DNA of 64,000 bases from Aldehydirespirator sp965221215 (GTDB lineage Bacteria; Actinomycetota; Acidimicrobiia; Acidimicrobiales; Aldehydirespiratoraceae): NCBI GenBank assembly GCA_965221215.1, contig OZ244872.1:2356001-2420000 (forward strand), written 5' to 3'. The notes beneath the pieces are model-generated. The model had not been told where the DNA came from and searched no databases. It worked only from the letters and a program-made list of their open reading frames with translations. Within the stretch, counting starts at the first letter, position 1; each line of letters opens with the position of its first letter. The translations under genes were made by a program, and so were the position numbers. Of this stretch, positions 51,855 to 60,614 are shown in pieces.

Positions 51855-52423
51855 GAGTCGGCTACCACGAGGATGATCCGGGCCCCGTGCCCGGAGTGCC
51901 AGCGATGGGGGACCCGGCTCTTGTAGAAGATGGCGTCCCCGGCCTGCAGAATGATCTCGGGCCGTTCCTCGAACTCGACTCGAAGCGTCCCCTCGAGAAC
52001 GTACAGCGCATGCTCGGCATCCGAGGAGAACCAGTCCTCGACGTAGTCCTCGGGGGAGATCTCGTAGTCATAGAGTTCCGAGATCTTCCCGCCACTGCGA
52101 AGTATGGCCCGCGCGATGGCTGACCGCTGGTCTTCGGACACAGGGATCTGCCGGGTCTCCGACGATCTCACGACCTCGATCTCGGCCGGATCGGCCGGGG
52201 GCAGCAGGTCGCTCGGCTGCACGCCGAGGGCATTCGCGATCCGGTAGAGGGTCGCGATAGCCAGGGAACACTGGCCGGACTCCAACTGACTCAGGAAGGG
52301 CTGGCTCACACCCGCGGCCGCGGCGAGCTTGACGCCCGACAGACCAGCCTCGATTCTGAACTGGCGGACCTTGGCGCCGATCTCCGCGCTGAGGACTCTC
52401 CCCGCGTCGTCTGCGACAGCCAT
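51851..52423 (-). CDS. XRE-family regulator with C-terminal cupin domain
   Basis: 190 residues. Helix-turn-helix in KLAAAAGVSQPFLSQLESGQ, followed by LYRIANALGVQPSDLL; cupin sensor domain from about 110 (YVLEGTLRVEFEERPEIILQ; HRWHSGHGARIILVV). Such regulators sense small metabolites and often control adjacent uptake or degradation genes. The stop overlaps that of the NdmC-like gene by 4 bp (convergent), and the gene is divergent from the ABC importer operon, so it is placed to control both. ATG at 52423 with GGGGAG upstream. A close paralogue lies at 60615-61178. Confidence 0.88.
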   Translation of the reverse strand: MAVADDAGRVLSAEIGAKVRQFRIEAGLSGVKLAAAAGVSQPFLSQLESGQCSLAIATLYRIANALGVQPSDLLPPADPAEIEVVRSSETRQIPVSEDQRSAIARAILRSGGKISELYDYEISPEDYVEDWFSSDAEHALYVLEGTLRVEFEERPEIILQAGDAIFYKSRVPHRWHSGHGARIILVVADS

Positions 52424-52575
52424 GCGAACTCTCCCCTAACCGGCTGCTCGCCGCATCGGGAGGAACGGCAGCTCGACGACGGTCCCCCCGACGGGATGCT
52501 CCTCGCCCATCACATCCCATCCTAGGGTGCCTGCACCGTCCGCGATCCCAGGAGCAGCGCTCGCGTCCTGGCAGC

Positions 52576-52607
52576 GACTCTACTTATAAATGTGAGACTC
52601 TACTTAT
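52576..52607. promoter_or_regulatory. Direct repeats in the regulator/importer intergenic region (candidate operator)
   Basis: GACTCTACTTAT occurs twice, at 52576-52587 and 52596-52607, a period of 20 bp (about two helical turns). The second copy overlaps a good -10 box (TATGAT, 52605-52610) reading towards the importer operon. They lie between the divergent XRE-cupin regulator and binding-protein genes, where a regulator should bind. The whole spacer 52424-52705 otherwise holds no gene. Confidence 0.55.
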
Positions 52608-52705
52608 GATAGATTGCCCCTGGCCGGTCGCAGACCGCTCCCGGATGGAGCGTCGAGACCGGCTGCCGATCAGACTGATTGATGATCGTTCCAAAGGGGG
52701 CAAAC

Positions 52706-53929
52706 ATGAAGAGAAGGACCCGGACGTGGCTGGCGGTCACGTCGACGATGTGTCTGGTGATGGCCGCTTGCGGGGATGACGAGGCTGACGCGCCCGCCGC
52801 GCCTGCGACCACCGCCGCCGCAACGCCCGACACCACGACCACCGCCGCGCCTGAAGCGCCCGCTGAAGTGACGACCACCGTGCCCGAGGCACCCACGGAG
52901 GTTGCCGACACTCCGAGCGCGTCGGATGGCACTGGGATGCGGATTGCGGTGATCTACGACGGAACGCTCGACCAGGGCGGGTGGCAAGGCTCGATGGATG
53001 CGGGGACGCAGCTTCTCGAGGATTCGATGCCTGGCGCCGAGGTCCTCAGGGTCGAGGCAATCGCCCCTGGGCAGTCTGCTCAGCGAGCGATGACGGACCT
53101 TGCCGAGGACGGCTACCACTTGATCATCGGCACCGCCACATACGACGCCGACATGGCCATCGTGTCCGCGGAATATCCCGAGACCGCGTTCCTGCATGCT
53201 TGCGACGCCACCGTCACCGCCAACATGGGCCAGTACTGCCTGGCGGTGGAAGAGGCCCGGTACGTGGACGGCGCGCTGGCGGCCGCGTTGAGCGAGACCG
53301 GCAAGATCGGCTATGTGGCGGGATTCGGGATCTCCTTCGTGCTCAAGCCGCTGAACCTGTTCGCGGCCGGCGCCCGCTCGGTGAACCCCGATGCCGAGGT
53401 GCATGTGGTGTTCACCAACGACTGGTTCGATCCCAATCTCGAGCTTCAAGCGGCCAACGCCCTGATCGATCTCGGTGTCGACGTCCTCACCTATGACCTG
53501 TCGTCGTCCGCGGTGCCGGAGGTGGCCGCTCAGCGCGGCGCCGGGTTCATCGGATACGGGTACGACGACGCCCGCCTCCAGGCGCCCGACTCGTGGCTGG
53601 GAGGGTCGCTCTACAACTGGGGTGCGGCCTTCGTGACCACCGCGCAGGAGGTAGCCGCGGGCACTTGGGAGCCCGGATACATCTACGGTGGCTACGCCGA
53701 CGGGCTCCTCGGCTACGCCGAGTTCGGGGCGGCGGTTCCCGCCGAGGCGCAAGACCTGGTGGACAGCTTGATCGCGGACATCGCCGCCGGTGACCTGGAT
53801 GTGTTCGCCGGTCCGATAGTGGACCGCGACGGCAACGTCGTCGTACCCGAGGGCGAGACCCTCGAGTTCTTCGATCGCGCCATCTGCTGCGAGTGGGTGA
53901 TCGAAGGCGTCCAGGGCGAGATCGGCTAG
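52706..53929 (+). CDS. BMP/PnrA-family ABC substrate-binding lipoprotein
   Basis: 407 residues with a lipoprotein signal peptide (MKRRTRTWLAVTSTMCLVMA, lipidated Cys22 in MAACG), a Thr/Ala/Pro-rich linker to about residue 75 and a periplasmic-binding fold starting MRIAVIYDGTLDQGGW, as in the Med/BMP family. Known members bind purine nucleosides and related compounds (PnrA, BmpA). The ATG at 52706 follows AAGGGGG. First gene of a tight operon with an RbsA-like double ATPase and two permeases; a hairpin follows the stop, which would give more binding protein than the other subunits. Confidence 0.88.
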   Translation: MKRRTRTWLAVTSTMCLVMAACGDDEADAPAAPATTAAATPDTTTTAAPEAPAEVTTTVPEAPTEVADTPSASDGTGMRIAVIYDGTLDQGGWQGSMDAGTQLLEDSMPGAEVLRVEAIAPGQSAQRAMTDLAEDGYHLIIGTATYDADMAIVSAEYPETAFLHACDATVTANMGQYCLAVEEARYVDGALAAALSETGKIGYVAGFGISFVLKPLNLFAAGARSVNPDAEVHVVFTNDWFDPNLELQAANALIDLGVDVLTYDLSSSAVPEVAAQRGAGFIGYGYDDARLQAPDSWLGGSLYNWGAAFVTTAQEVAAGTWEPGYIYGGYADGLLGYAEFGAAVPAEAQDLVDSLIADIAAGDLDVFAGPIVDRDGNVVVPEGETLEFFDRAICCEWVIEGVQGEIG

Positions 53930-53938
53930 GTGGCTCAT

Positions 53939-53966
53939 CCCCCGCGATCCCGCACCGCGGGGGTTT
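53939..53966 (+). terminator. Intercistronic hairpin with T-run (attenuator) after the binding-protein gene
   Basis: CCCCCGCG (53939-53946) and CGCGGGGG (53956-53963) form a perfect eight-pair stem with a nine-base loop, followed by TTT. Partial termination or RNA stabilisation here would raise binding protein above ATPase and permeases, a common arrangement in ABC importer operons. Confidence 0.7.
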
Positions 53967-53974
53967 AACAGGTC

Positions 53975-55498
53975 ATGCCGCAGGACACGGAGTTGGCGGT
54001 CCGCACGATCGGCATCTCCAAGGAGTTCTTCGGCCAGTCCGTCCTCGAGGACGTAGATTTCGACCTTCGTTGGGGCGAGATCCACGCCCTGCTGGGCGAG
54101 AACGGGGCTGGAAAATCGACGCTGTGCTCGATCCTGGCCGGCTTGTACCACCCCACTCGGGGCGAGATGATGCTGGCCGGAGCCCCCTACAGTCCCCACT
54201 CCCCGCACGCGGCCCTGGAGGCCGGCGTCGGGATGGTGTACCAGCACTTCCGGCTGGTGGAGCAGATGACGGTCGCCGAGAACATCCTGCTCGGCAATCC
54301 CGACGTGCCGGTCAGGATGACCGCGAGCGGGCTGGCCGGCCGCGCCCGGGAGGTCATGGACAGGCACGGCCTGTGGATCGAGCCGACCAAGTACGTCGGT
54401 GACCTTGCCGTCGGCGAGAAGCAGCAGGCCGAGATCCTCCGTCTCCTCAACCGCGGCGTGAAGGTTCTCATCCTCGACGAGCCGACGGCCGTGCTGACCC
54501 CCCGCGAGGCTGAAGCCCTGTTCGCGGCACTCAGGAGCCTCGCCGATCAGGGCCGGGGTGTGATTCTCGTGACCCACAAGCTGCGCGAGGTCCAGCAGTC
54601 CGCCGACACCGTGACGGTCCTGCGATCCGGGAAGAAAGTCGCTCACCAACGCGTCGACGACACCACCACCCACGACCTGGCCAGACTCATGATCGGCGAC
54701 GACCTCGAACCGGGATCCGGGTCCGTCGACGCATCCCACACCACCGGAGACAAGCTCCTGGAGTTGCACTCGGTATCGGTCGTCAGCGACGCCGCGACGC
54801 GCCCCGAACTCGACGGCGTGAATCTCACCGTGAGGGCAGGCCAGATCGTTGGGGTGGCCGGCGTGTCCGGGAACGGCCAGCGCGAGCTGGCAGAGGTCAT
54901 CACCGGGCTCCGCACCACAACGTCGGGCACGATCAGGCTCCGGGGCGAGGACATCTCATCGCAGACGATCGGCGGCAGGATCAAGAAGGGGATGGGATTC
55001 GTTCCCGAGGACCGCTTGACGAGGGGCCTGGTTCTCGGACTGGAGATCGAAGACAACGTGCTGCTGAGGAGTCAGCGAGACCGGGGGTTCCGTATCGGGC
55101 CGTTCCTGCGGCTGTCGGCGATCAACCAATGGGCTCGACGTCTGATCGATCGGTTCGATATCCGCGGCGTGCGCAAGGGCCTGCCGATCAGCGTGCTGTC
55201 GGGAGGCAACCTGCAGCGGCTGATCCTCGCTCGCGAGCTGTCGCGGCAGCCCGCCCTACTGGTCGCGTCGGAGCCGACCCGCGGGCTCGACGTCGGGGCG
55301 GCCGAAGCGGTCCAGACCATCCTCAAGGCCGAACGCGGCCGGGGCGTGGGCATCCTCCTCTTCTCGGGGGATCTCGAGGAGGTGCTCGGAATCTCCGACG
55401 AGGTGGTCGTGATGTACGAGGGTCGGGTCGTGGCGTCACGACCGGCATCCGAAGTCGATGTGGCTCAAGTCGGGCGCTGGATGGCAGGCCTGACATGA
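53975..55498 (+). CDS. ABC importer ATPase with two nucleotide-binding domains (nucleoside/BMP type)
   Basis: 507 residues with two fused ABC domains. The first has Walker A GENGAGKST, a signature LAVGEKQQAEIL and Walker B VLILDEPTAVL. The second has the degenerate Walker A GVSGNGQ, signature LSGGNLQRLILARELS and Walker B-like LLVASEPTRGLD, as is usual for the RbsA/NupO/YufO class, where the second site is inactive. It energises the importer with the two permeases that follow, the first of which starts within its stop codon (ATGA). Confidence 0.92.
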   Translation: MPQDTELAVRTIGISKEFFGQSVLEDVDFDLRWGEIHALLGENGAGKSTLCSILAGLYHPTRGEMMLAGAPYSPHSPHAALEAGVGMVYQHFRLVEQMTVAENILLGNPDVPVRMTASGLAGRAREVMDRHGLWIEPTKYVGDLAVGEKQQAEILRLLNRGVKVLILDEPTAVLTPREAEALFAALRSLADQGRGVILVTHKLREVQQSADTVTVLRSGKKVAHQRVDDTTTHDLARLMIGDDLEPGSGSVDASHTTGDKLLELHSVSVVSDAATRPELDGVNLTVRAGQIVGVAGVSGNGQRELAEVITGLRTTTSGTIRLRGEDISSQTIGGRIKKGMGFVPEDRLTRGLVLGLEIEDNVLLRSQRDRGFRIGPFLRLSAINQWARRLIDRFDIRGVRKGLPISVLSGGNLQRLILARELSRQPALLVASEPTRGLDVGAAEAVQTILKAERGRGVGILLFSGDLEEVLGISDEVVVMYEGRVVASRPASEVDVAQVGRWMAGLT

Positions 55499-56628
55499 CC
55501 GCGCCCACCGTCGACCGTGCCGCCGCACGGAGTGGCCGCTGGCACATTCCCATCACGGTTGAGCAGCGGGCCGCGTCACGCTTCCTCCGGCAACTGGGCA
55601 TCAACCTCGTCGCTCTGGTCCTGGCGTTCGGGCTCGGAGCGATCCTTCTGCTGATGGCGGGTGACAATCCCTTCGACGTCTACCGCGAGATGTTCGACCG
55701 GGCATTCGGCTCGTCCAGGGCCCTCCGTGAGACGCTGCGGTCGACCACGCCGCTGATCCTCACCGGGCTGGCGGTGACCGTCTGCTTCCGCATGGGCCTG
55801 TGGTCAATCGGTGCGGAGGGCCAGCTCATCGCGGGCTCGGTGGCCGGTGCGGCCGCGGCGCTGGTGCTCGGTCCCTCGCTTCCCGCTCCGCTGGCAGTGG
55901 CCGCGGTCGTCGTCGCGGCCGCCCTCGGCGGAGCGGCCTGGGCCACGCTCGCAGCCGTGCCGCGGGCCCTGTTCGGAACCGACGAGGTGGTCACCACCCT
56001 GATGCTCAACTTCATCGCCCTGGGGATCATGAACTACCTGATCTTCGGCAGCGTCAGCTATTGGCGGGATCGCGCCAACCTGGGATTCCCGGCCGGGAAG
56101 GTCATCCCGGAGTCGACCCAGTTGGATCCCTATTTCGGAGTGTTCGATGCGGGGCTGATTCTCTCGCTGGCGCTGGCGCTGATCGTCGCCCTCGCGCTCC
56201 GCAGAACGGTGTGGGGCTACCAGCTGCGGGTGGCCGGGGACTCCCGGGCTGCGGCCAGCTACGCGGGGATCAGCGCGACCCGCCAGATCATCTCGGTCTT
56301 CGCGGTGTCCGGAGCCCTCGCCGGAGTCGCCGGTGGAACGTACGTGATGAGCATCACCTTCGCGCTCGAACCGCGGGCCATCGCGGTCAATCTGGGATTC
56401 GTCGGCATCGTCGTCGCCGCGGTCGCCTTGCTGAAGCCTCTGCTGGTGGTGCCGATCGCCTTCCTGATGGGGGCGTTGCTCAGCATCGCCCCGTCGTTGA
56501 GCATCTTCGGCGTCTCGCCCGCGGTGGTGATCGTGATACAGGGCATCATCCTGCTCTGTGTCGCCGGAGCCCAGTTCTTCATCCGGTACCGGGTCCGGAT
56601 CACCCGGGTCGAGGTTGGCAGCCGATGA
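55495..56628 (+). CDS. ABC importer permease, nucleoside/BMP type (NupP-like)
   Basis: 377 residues, about nine or ten membrane helices. The family block TGLAVTVCFRMGLWSIGAEG followed by QLIAGSVAGA is the conserved region of BPD_transp_2 permeases, and FGTDEVVTTLMLNFIALGIM is typical of the nucleoside-type first permease. The ATG overlaps the ATPase stop and the TGA overlaps the next ATG, so all four transport genes are translationally coupled. Confidence 0.9.
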   Translation: MTAPTVDRAAARSGRWHIPITVEQRAASRFLRQLGINLVALVLAFGLGAILLLMAGDNPFDVYREMFDRAFGSSRALRETLRSTTPLILTGLAVTVCFRMGLWSIGAEGQLIAGSVAGAAAALVLGPSLPAPLAVAAVVVAAALGGAAWATLAAVPRALFGTDEVVTTLMLNFIALGIMNYLIFGSVSYWRDRANLGFPAGKVIPESTQLDPYFGVFDAGLILSLALALIVALALRRTVWGYQLRVAGDSRAAASYAGISATRQIISVFAVSGALAGVAGGTYVMSITFALEPRAIAVNLGFVGIVVAAVALLKPLLVVPIAFLMGALLSIAPSLSIFGVSPAVVIVIQGIILLCVAGAQFFIRYRVRITRVEVGSR

Positions 56629-57563
56629 ACGACTGGGTATTGATCCAATCCCTGGTGGTCGCGGTGTCGACGGGGACCCCGGTGGTTCTCGCCGGTAGCG
56701 GGGCGATCCTCACCCAGCGCAGCGGCGTCCTCGACCTCGGCGTCGAGGGCACGATGCTGATCGGCGCGGTGACGGGGTTCTGGGTGACGACCTCCACCGG
56801 CAGTCCGGTCGCGGGCTTGGTGGTGGCGGTCCTCGCGGCGGCCGTATTCTCGATGATCCAGGGCGTGCTCGCGGTCTCGTTGCGAGCCAATCAGGTGGTG
56901 GTCGGGGTGGCCCTGGTGATTCTCGGATCCGGCCTGTCGAGCTTCATCGGCGACCAGGGCGACCCCCCGGTGGCGCGACGCTTCAGTGGAGGCATCTTCA
57001 CGCCGGTGTTCCCCGAGTCGGTCCACGACTGGCCGGCGGTGGGCCCGCTCCTGCTGTCGCACGATCCGGTGGTCTACCTGTCCTGGGCCTTCGTTGCCGT
57101 GGTCCAGTGGTACATCTTCCGCACCCGGACCGGCATGCACCTGCGAGCGGTGGGCCACGACCCCGCCAGCGCCGACGCCGCCGGACTCCGTGTCAGCGCC
57201 GTGAGGTACCTGCATGTGGCTCTGGGGGGAGCGGCGGCCGGAGCCGGCGGGGGATATCTCACGCTGCGCCTGTTCTCGGACTGGTTCGACGACATGACGG
57301 CCGGCATGGGCTGGATCGCGGTCATCCTGGTGATCCTCGCCAGCTGGCGCTCCCTGCGGCTGCTGGTGGCGGCCTACGCCTTCGGTGCCATCTCCAGTCT
57401 CGGGTTCACCCTGCAGCTGCTGGGATGGAATATCCCGACCGAGCTTCTGGCGATCCTGCCGTTCCTGGTCGTGTACCTGGTCATGGTCTTCGTCTCCGCG
57501 GCCGAACGGCGGTCCCAGATGCCGGCGAGCTTGGCGGAGCCCTACTTCAGAGAGAGCCGATGA
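56625..57563 (+). CDS. ABC importer permease, nucleoside/BMP type (NupQ-like)
   Basis: 312 residues with about eight to ten membrane helices. The opening STGTPVVLAGSGAILTQRSG and VLDLGVEGTMLIGAVTGFWV are the conserved BPD_transp_2 segments, and AVGHDPASADAAGLRV is the coupling-loop region contacting the ATPase. Forms the channel together with the preceding permease. The stop codon overlaps the ribosome-binding site of the GcvT-like gene. Confidence 0.9.
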   Translation: MNDWVLIQSLVVAVSTGTPVVLAGSGAILTQRSGVLDLGVEGTMLIGAVTGFWVTTSTGSPVAGLVVAVLAAAVFSMIQGVLAVSLRANQVVVGVALVILGSGLSSFIGDQGDPPVARRFSGGIFTPVFPESVHDWPAVGPLLLSHDPVVYLSWAFVAVVQWYIFRTRTGMHLRAVGHDPASADAAGLRVSAVRYLHVALGGAAAGAGGGYLTLRLFSDWFDDMTAGMGWIAVILVILASWRSLRLLVAAYAFGAISSLGFTLQLLGWNIPTELLAILPFLVVYLVMVFVSAAERRSQMPASLAEPYFRESR

Positions 57564-57573
57564 GGAGGCGCTA

Positions 57574-58800
57574 GTGACTACCACCGACACGGAGCGGACC
57601 ATCATGGGGACGGCGTTCTACCCGCGCACGTCCCTCCTCAACGAGCGCCAGAAGTGGAACGCGTGGGACCGCTACCACATCGCGGACGCCTACACCGACT
57701 GGCAGGAGGAGTTGAGGACGGTTCGGGAGCGGGCCTCAGCCCTCGACCAGTCGCCGCTGTCCAAGCACTACATAGCCGGTCCCGACGCCGTGAGGTTGGT
57801 GAACTACCTGATCACCCGGGACGCCACCAAGATCGAAGTGGGCCAGATCTACTACACCCCCTGGTGCAACCAGGACGGGGCTGTGGTGGGCGACGGCTTG
57901 GTCGCCCGGGTCGCGCCGGACCGGTTCATGTTCTCGGCCGATCCCATGATGAACTGGTTCAGACACAACGCCGAGGGCTACGACGTCACCATCGAGGACG
58001 TCACGTTCGACTTCGGGCTGCTCGCGCTGCAGGGGCCCAGATCGACCGACGTCATCGAGGCGGCCACCGGGCAGAGTTGGTCCGACCTGCGGTTCTCGCG
58101 GCTGCGGACCACCGCCATCGGCGGAGTGGAGGTCACCGTCTTCCGTCAGGGCTTCACCGGCGAGGTCGGCTACGAGTTCTTCGTGCCCGTCGCCGACGGC
58201 GCCGACGTGTGGGACGCGCTGTTCGACGCGGGAGAGCCCCTCGGCCTGGGCGCCGGCGGCCTGCACGCGGTCGACGTAGCGCGGATCGAGGCCGGGATGG
58301 TCATCGTGGGCGCCGACTACACCCCGGCCGCCATGGATCGCCTCGGCGACCCGCTGCCCGTCTCGCCCGAGAACATGACCACACCGTTCGAGTTGAACCT
58401 GCACCGCTTCGTGGACCTCGGCCAGGAGGCCGACTTCGTGGGCAAGGAGGCTCTGCGGCGCGAGCTCGAAGCCGGGCCCAAGCGGTCGATGGTGGGAATC
58501 GAGCTCGACTGGCGCGACGTCGTCGGCGTCTACCGGGACTCCGACATCCCGCCGGAGGTGACCCCTCAGGTCATCCGGTTCCCCCTCCCCATCCTCCGCG
58601 ACGGATCCCGCATCGGAAGAGCCACCAGCGTGACCTGGTCACCCACCGTCAACAAGATCATCGGCTTCGCCCACGTCGTGCCGGCCCACGCCGATCCGGG
58701 CACGCCGGTCACGGTGGAATGGGCAGCCGGGCCCGTCGGTGGGGAAGTGGGCGCCACCCTGGTCGCCCTCCCCCACTACCGGCTGAAACGAGCCGGTTAG
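57574..58800 (+). CDS. GcvT-fold folate-binding protein (aminomethyltransferase/demethylase-like)
   Basis: 408 residues with the glycine-cleavage T-protein fold: LLALQGPRSTDVI, VTVFRQGFTGEVGYEFFVPV (the [YF]TGExGYE motif) and a C-terminal beta-barrel (IGRATSVTWSPTVNKIIGFA). Relatives transfer methyl or methylene groups from N-, S- or O-methyl substrates to tetrahydrofolate (GcvT, DmdA, LigM, dimethylglycine oxidase). No glycine cleavage partners are near, so a catabolic demethylase or one-carbon capture role fits better. The GTG at 57574 follows AGGAGG at five bases. Same operon as the importer. Confidence 0.82.
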   Translation: MTTTDTERTIMGTAFYPRTSLLNERQKWNAWDRYHIADAYTDWQEELRTVRERASALDQSPLSKHYIAGPDAVRLVNYLITRDATKIEVGQIYYTPWCNQDGAVVGDGLVARVAPDRFMFSADPMMNWFRHNAEGYDVTIEDVTFDFGLLALQGPRSTDVIEAATGQSWSDLRFSRLRTTAIGGVEVTVFRQGFTGEVGYEFFVPVADGADVWDALFDAGEPLGLGAGGLHAVDVARIEAGMVIVGADYTPAAMDRLGDPLPVSPENMTTPFELNLHRFVDLGQEADFVGKEALRRELEAGPKRSMVGIELDWRDVVGVYRDSDIPPEVTPQVIRFPLPILRDGSRIGRATSVTWSPTVNKIIGFAHVVPAHADPGTPVTVEWAAGPVGGEVGATLVALPHYRLKRAG

Positions 58801-58808
58801 GAGGAATC

Positions 58809-60206
58809 ATGAGCCCTGAGGACAACCAGCCGACTGAGCCCACTCGCTGCGACCTGCTGCTGACCGGCGGCACCGTGCTGACGCTCGACCCGGACCAGCC
58901 GGTCATCGAATCCGGGTTCGTGGCTGTCGACGGCGACAGGATCGCCGCGGTCGGTGACGGCCTGGAAGCGGGGTCGTTCCAGGCCGACCGGGCGATCTCC
59001 TGCCAAGGGAAGGTGGTGATGCCCGGGCTGATCGACTGCCACAACCATCTCTACCAGTCGCTCGGACGGACTCTCGGAGAGTGCCTGACGGGGTGGGAGT
59101 GGCTCAGCCAGTTCATGTGGCCCTACTCGGCTGCGATCTCCCAGCAGGAGACGATCGCCTCGGTGTACCTGGGGGCCCTCGAAGCGGTCCTGGCCGGGAC
59201 CACGACCGTGCTGGATCACCACTACGGCCGCGACGACCACGACACCACCGTGATGGTGGCCGAAGTCCTCGAAGAAGTGGGGCTGCGGGGCCGAATCGCT
59301 CGGGGCGTGACCGGTACGCGGACCGCGGTCTCCCAACAGCAGAAGCTGCCAGAGACCTCGTTCCAGCGTTCGGCCGATGAGGAGTTGGCCATCACGGAGG
59401 CTTGCATCCGCTCAAGGCCGAAGGGCTCGAGGATCGAGATCTGTCCCGGACCCATGAACGCGGCCTACACCAACATCGACCTGATCGCGGCCAGTGTCGA
59501 GCAGGCTCGTTCCCATGGGGTGGCGTGGCATACCCACCTCAGCGCGCCCCGTGACGACCCTGAGGTGTTTAAGCAGCAGCACGGCTCGCGCCCGGCCACG
59601 TGGCTCCACCGCAACGGGCTGCTCGGTCCTGATGCGATCCTCGCCCACGCCACATGGGTGGACGACGAGGAGATCGAGGCGCTCGGGGACACGCGGAGCG
59701 CGGTCGCTCACTGCCCGTTGTCGAACTTCTACATGCCGTACGGCGTGATGCCCCTGCACGAACTCGTCGATGCCGGCGCCGCGGTGGGGCTGGGCAGCGA
59801 CGGGTCATGCTGCGGGCACCGCCAGGACCTGTTCGAGAACATGAGGCTCATGGTGCTGATGCACCGGCTCAACACCCTCGACCCCAAGGCGTCGAGTGCC
59901 GAGGAAGCCCTGAGAGTGGCCACCCGGGGCGGGGCGGCCGTTCACGGCATCGAGGCCGGCGTGCTGGCCGAGGGGGCGCTGGCCGACATCGTGGTGGTCG
60001 ACACCACGCGGCCGCACTTCGCGCCGATGCACGACCCGGTCGCGGCCATGGTGTACACCGCCCGCGGCACCGACGTCGAGATGAACATCGTCGGAGGCGA
60101 GATCATCGTCGAGGGGGGACGGTCGACACGGGTCGATCAGGACGCAGTCGTCTCCGAAGCGCGGGCGCGAGCCGGCGAGCTGGCCGAGAGGATCAACGCC
60201 CGCTAG
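58809..60206 (+). CDS. Amidohydrolase of the ATZ/TRZ/guanine-deaminase (SsnA-like) group
   Basis: 465 residues, subtype III amidohydrolase. Metal site: GLIDCHNHLYQSLGRTL (His78, His80), HTHLSAP, LAHATWVDDEEI and the Asp in GLGSDGSCCGHRQD. These enzymes deaminate or dechlorinate heterocycles: guanine, 8-oxoguanine, cytosine, adenosyl compounds, triazines. The LDHHYGRDDH and GSDGSCCGHRQD segments are suggestive of the 8-oxoguanine deaminase branch, but the substrate is not proven. The ATG has AGGAGG ahead and lies 8 bp after the GcvT-like stop, so it closes the importer operon. A purine-like substrate would suit the BMP-type transporter. Confidence 0.88.
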   Translation: MSPEDNQPTEPTRCDLLLTGGTVLTLDPDQPVIESGFVAVDGDRIAAVGDGLEAGSFQADRAISCQGKVVMPGLIDCHNHLYQSLGRTLGECLTGWEWLSQFMWPYSAAISQQETIASVYLGALEAVLAGTTTVLDHHYGRDDHDTTVMVAEVLEEVGLRGRIARGVTGTRTAVSQQQKLPETSFQRSADEELAITEACIRSRPKGSRIEICPGPMNAAYTNIDLIAASVEQARSHGVAWHTHLSAPRDDPEVFKQQHGSRPATWLHRNGLLGPDAILAHATWVDDEEIEALGDTRSAVAHCPLSNFYMPYGVMPLHELVDAGAAVGLGSDGSCCGHRQDLFENMRLMVLMHRLNTLDPKASSAEEALRVATRGGAAVHGIEAGVLAEGALADIVVVDTTRPHFAPMHDPVAAMVYTARGTDVEMNIVGGEIIVEGGRSTRVDQDAVVSEARARAGELAERINAR

Positions 60207-60264
60207 CAGGCGTGCCGGCAAGCGGCCACAACTCGCATCGATTGCGGTTGGCGGAGCGGCGCGG

Positions 60265-60575
60265 CTAGCTGAGGGACTTCCAGAGCCTCCGGTAGGCGAT
60301 GGAGAAGGCGTCGGTCGGCAGGGCCACCTCACCGGTCACGTCGAGCCGGAACGACACCGCCCTGGGCCGCAGGGCCTCGCAGATGACCCGGTCCTCCTCG
60401 TTGACCGCGGCCTGGAAGTCCCGCCGCCGCTGCGGAACACCACCACCGGCCGGCCCAGCAGCACCACGCCCACCGGTCCGTCGTCGATGGCGTCGGAGCG
60501 GGCCACCGGGTGCCAGTGGCGCTCCAGCACACCGAGCTCGGCCGGGTCGATCCCGGCCACAGCGTCGGCGGTCAT
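60265..60575 (-). pseudogene. Remnant of an NdmA-like Rieske oxygenase
   Basis: Reading leftward, the first part (LERHWHPVARSDAIDDGPVG, then VVLLGRPVVVF) is the N-terminal start of an NdmA/B-type Rieske oxygenase just before the Rieske cluster. After a frame change near 60430 the sequence continues RRDFQAAVNEEDRVICEALR and FSIAYRRLWKSLS, the last ~50 residues of the same family, ending in TAG at 60265-60267. About 250 central codons with both metal sites are gone. It lies 39 bp past the stop of the second XRE-cupin regulator, on the same strand. Confidence 0.75.
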
Positions 60576-60614
60576 AGCGCGAGACCGGCCCCGGATCCGT
60601 CCATGGCGGCCCCG

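Noticed and set aside
57574..58800. Glycine cleavage T-protein of a normal gcv system
   Set aside because: No gcvH or gcvP nearby, and it is embedded in an importer/amidohydrolase operon; a catabolic GcvT-fold relative fits better.
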